Shown here piece after piece: positions 62,736 through 64,000 of a stretch of DNA of 64,000 nt; position 1 is the first letter of the stretch; each line of letters starts with the position of its first letter. The translations under genes and the position numbers were made by a program. The notes beneath the pieces were generated by a model. The model saw only the letters and a program-made list of their open reading frames with translations. It was not told where the DNA came from and did not search any database. The stretch is from Chloracidobacterium validum (GTDB lineage: Bacteria; Acidobacteriota; Blastocatellia; Chloracidobacteriales; Chloracidobacteriaceae): positions 1,409,501-1,473,500 of the forward strand of contig NZ_CP072648.1 in assembly GCF_018304825.1 (NCBI RefSeq), in the 5' to 3' direction.

Positions 62736-63434
62736 TCACCCGCGCACCACCCGGTACTTACTGTAATCCACCTTGAAGCTGCCTTCTGGAATCGCTTGCA
62801 GACGAATATTCGTCAGCAGGATCAGCGTGTAGTCACTGCGCGTGTGAAGGATTTGCTTGATCGGGAGCCAAGTCTGGTGAGAGATCCAAACCTCAAGTCG
62901 AGTGTACTGGCTTTTTCCCTTTGGACGGAGCAGGAGTTTCGTCGTAAGGTGTCCGTCAAGCGTCTCTTCACCTTCCAGGGATGCATCGAAGTTTTCAGAG
63001 AGTTGACGCGCATCGGTCAGGACGGTGAGCAAACTCGTCGAAGCCGTTTTCTTGGCGATCTCACTTGTCGAACTCACAAATGCCTGATTGAGTGCCGGCT
63101 CAATCAAGATGGCTTCATTCCCATTGACCACGACCGTCTTGGATTGCGGCTCCGTGTAGTCAATACGTAAGCGACGAACCTTGCCCCGGGTGCTGAAACG
63201 GAGCGTTCCAACCTGGCGTGGCTCGCGCACCCCTAACTGTGAGTTGGTGCGCTGGTGCGTCACCGTCGCCTGTAGTCCGCTCAACCGCTGGCTGGCGCCC
63301 TGTAGGTTCTTGATCACCGTCTGTAAGTCAACACCTCCGGCGTGAGCACCACCAGGAAGGCCCACCAGGGCAGCCGCTGCCAAGCCCAGAAACCCGCCAA
63401 CCATCCACTGCCGCCGTCCATACTTCATCATCAT
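62736..63434 (-). CDS. LolA-like outer membrane lipoprotein carrier
   Basis: A 232-residue periplasmic protein with a signal peptide (WMVGGFLGLAAAALVGLPGGAHA) and an open-barrel LolA/LolB-like domain: LQTVIKNLQGASQRLSGLQA, QVGTLRFSTRGKVRRLRIDY, SKTVVVNGNEAILIEPALNQ, SQYTRLEVWISHQTWLPIKQ and LILLTNIRLQ. LolA-type proteins carry lipoproteins to the outer membrane. The gene follows the ABC ATPase and a small membrane protein in the same direction, which would fit a Lol-like operon. The start is one of three consecutive ATG codons (63426-63434) after a gcagga site. Confidence 0.85.
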   Translation of the reverse strand: MMMKYGRRQWMVGGFLGLAAAALVGLPGGAHAGGVDLQTVIKNLQGASQRLSGLQATVTHQRTNSQLGVREPRQVGTLRFSTRGKVRRLRIDYTEPQSKTVVVNGNEAILIEPALNQAFVSSTSEIAKKTASTSLLTVLTDARQLSENFDASLEGEETLDGHLTTKLLLRPKGKSQYTRLEVWISHQTWLPIKQILHTRSDYTLILLTNIRLQAIPEGSFKVDYSKYRVVRG

Positions 63435-63477
63435 TCCTGCTCCGTCTCACTGAGTCGTTACTAAACACTTGACGCTT

Positions 63478-63837
63478 TTATTCAAACCAAACGTGATAGC
63501 CAGCAATTTGCTGCCCCGATACGTCGTTTACATACTCGAAATGGCGCACGCGAACCGGACGTCGCAACCGGGCTTCACCCACTTTTTCAAGTGCTGCCTG
63601 CAACGTCCTGGTCGGGGCGGCTTGCCCTAGTTCAGCCATGCTGATGAACTCTGGGGAACCAATGTTGCCTAACTGTGATGCCGCCTTCCGCCGTGCAGCC
63701 GGACGCTCATCAAACCAGCTTGATGGAATCAAAAAAATGAAGGCCAGGATCAACACGCATAAAACATCATATTGCCACGAGTTGCGCTCGTAGTTCCACA
63801 AAACAGCAGCTTTGATGGCACGAAAGAGTTGGTTCAT
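63478..63837 (-). CDS. Small single-pass membrane protein
   Basis: A 119-residue protein with one transmembrane helix ([20 protein letters not shown], about 23-42), a basic segment ([11 protein letters not shown]) and a C-terminal domain ([40 protein letters not shown]). No family is recognised. Its ATG overlaps the stop of the upstream ABC ATPase as ATGA (63834-63837), so translation is coupled. The gene order ATPase, membrane protein, LolA-like carrier suggests it is a partner of lipoprotein or envelope transport. Confidence 0.75.
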   Translation of the reverse strand: MNQLFRAIKAAVLWNYERNSWQYDVLCVLILAFIFLIPSSWFDERPAARRKAASQLGNIGSPEFISMAELGQAAPTRTLQAALEKVGEARLRRPVRVRHFEYVNDVSGQQIAGYHVWFE

Positions 63838-64000
63838 GACGTACGACTTGGGTGGTCCGCGATGATTTTGCCGTCGCGCATCGAAATAATCCGCGAGCCA
63901 ACCGCGGCGGCTTCCGGGTTATGCGTAATCATGATCACCGTTTGCCGTAGTTCTTTATTCAGGCGCTGGAGCATGCCCAGGACAATCTGCGAGTTTTCGC
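63834..64000 (-). CDS. ABC transporter ATP-binding protein, C-terminal end (partial)
   Basis: The last 55 codons or so of a gene that runs off the right edge. The peptide contains [20 protein letters not shown] (the H-loop His after the D-loop) and [20 protein letters not shown], ending HPSRTS. This is the end of a LolD/MacB-type ABC ATPase. The Walker and signature motifs lie outside the window. Its stop overlaps the start of the small membrane protein by four bases, showing an operon. Confidence 0.88.
   Translation of the reverse strand, partial: ENSQIVLGMLQRLNKELRQTVIMITHNPEAAAVGSRIISMRDGKIIADHPSRTS

Overview
The window looks like a chromosomal segment of a phototrophic acidobacterium. 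The direct sign is a bchM gene (Mg-protoporphyrin IX methyltransferase, a bacteriochlorophyll step) at 1801-2466, with hemL (first committed tetrapyrrole step) at 15374-16687. Two large Oar-type TonB-dependent receptors, a crowd of Hanks-type Ser/Thr kinases with accessory domains (formylglycine-generating-enzyme-like, WD40), a cryptochrome-like Fe-S photolyase and GC-rich, dense coding all fit Acidobacteriota. A Chloracidobacterium-like organism is my best guess, but the genus is inference. I see no rRNA, tRNA, CRISPR array, prophage or intact insertion sequence.

Layout. 1-8.1 kb: end of serA, photolyase, bchM, a secreted metallophosphatase, a PP2C phosphatase next to an FHA/zinc-ribbon protein, tyrS. 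8.1-15.2 kb: a MidA-type methyltransferase, then a minus-strand block of two overlapping Ser/Thr kinases (one with an FGE-like domain), a UspA protein and an orphan MalT-like ATPase, followed by a secreted TPR protein. 15.4-23.3 kb: hemL, a DUF3299-like protein, a Fur-family regulator, serC, a PAP2-like membrane protein, an S9 peptidase, galU and tatA with a clear sigma-70-type promoter. 23.4-28.0 kb: a Crp/Fnr regulator, a two-gene accessory module (a frameshifted small gene overlapping a DUF1828/DUF1829 gene), a kinase with an abnormal catalytic loop and a GT14-like glycosyltransferase.

28.3-45.2 kb: Oar-like receptor 1 with a strong terminator, an ECF-type sigma factor, lysS overlapping tail-to-tail with a TetR gene, the efflux set TolC-MFS-TetR, the NfeD-SPFH pair, an amidase, and Oar-like receptor 2. 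45.3-53.3 kb: two secreted proteins of unknown function, an Uma2-family protein with a long charged helix, a zinc-ribbon/kinase/WD40 protein, a molybdopterin oxidoreductase and a TPR protein. 53.3-64 kb: two tandem paralogous response regulators with a C-terminal DUF4388/PATAN-like region, a degenerate-kinase/FGE fusion, a SurA-like chaperone, an O-antigen-ligase-like protein with a PDZ-like insertion, a DUF58 protein, and a minus-strand operon of an ABC ATPase (cut by the window edge), a small membrane protein and a LolA-like protein.

Two themes recur. First, phospho-signalling: four recognisable kinases, one degenerate kinase, one PP2C phosphatase, one FHA reader, two response regulators and two FGE-like fusions lie in 64 kb. 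Second, intergenic DNA repeatedly carries short head-to-tail duplications of 8-18 bp, often beside a start or stop codon. The least explained locus is the two-gene module at 24173-25400.
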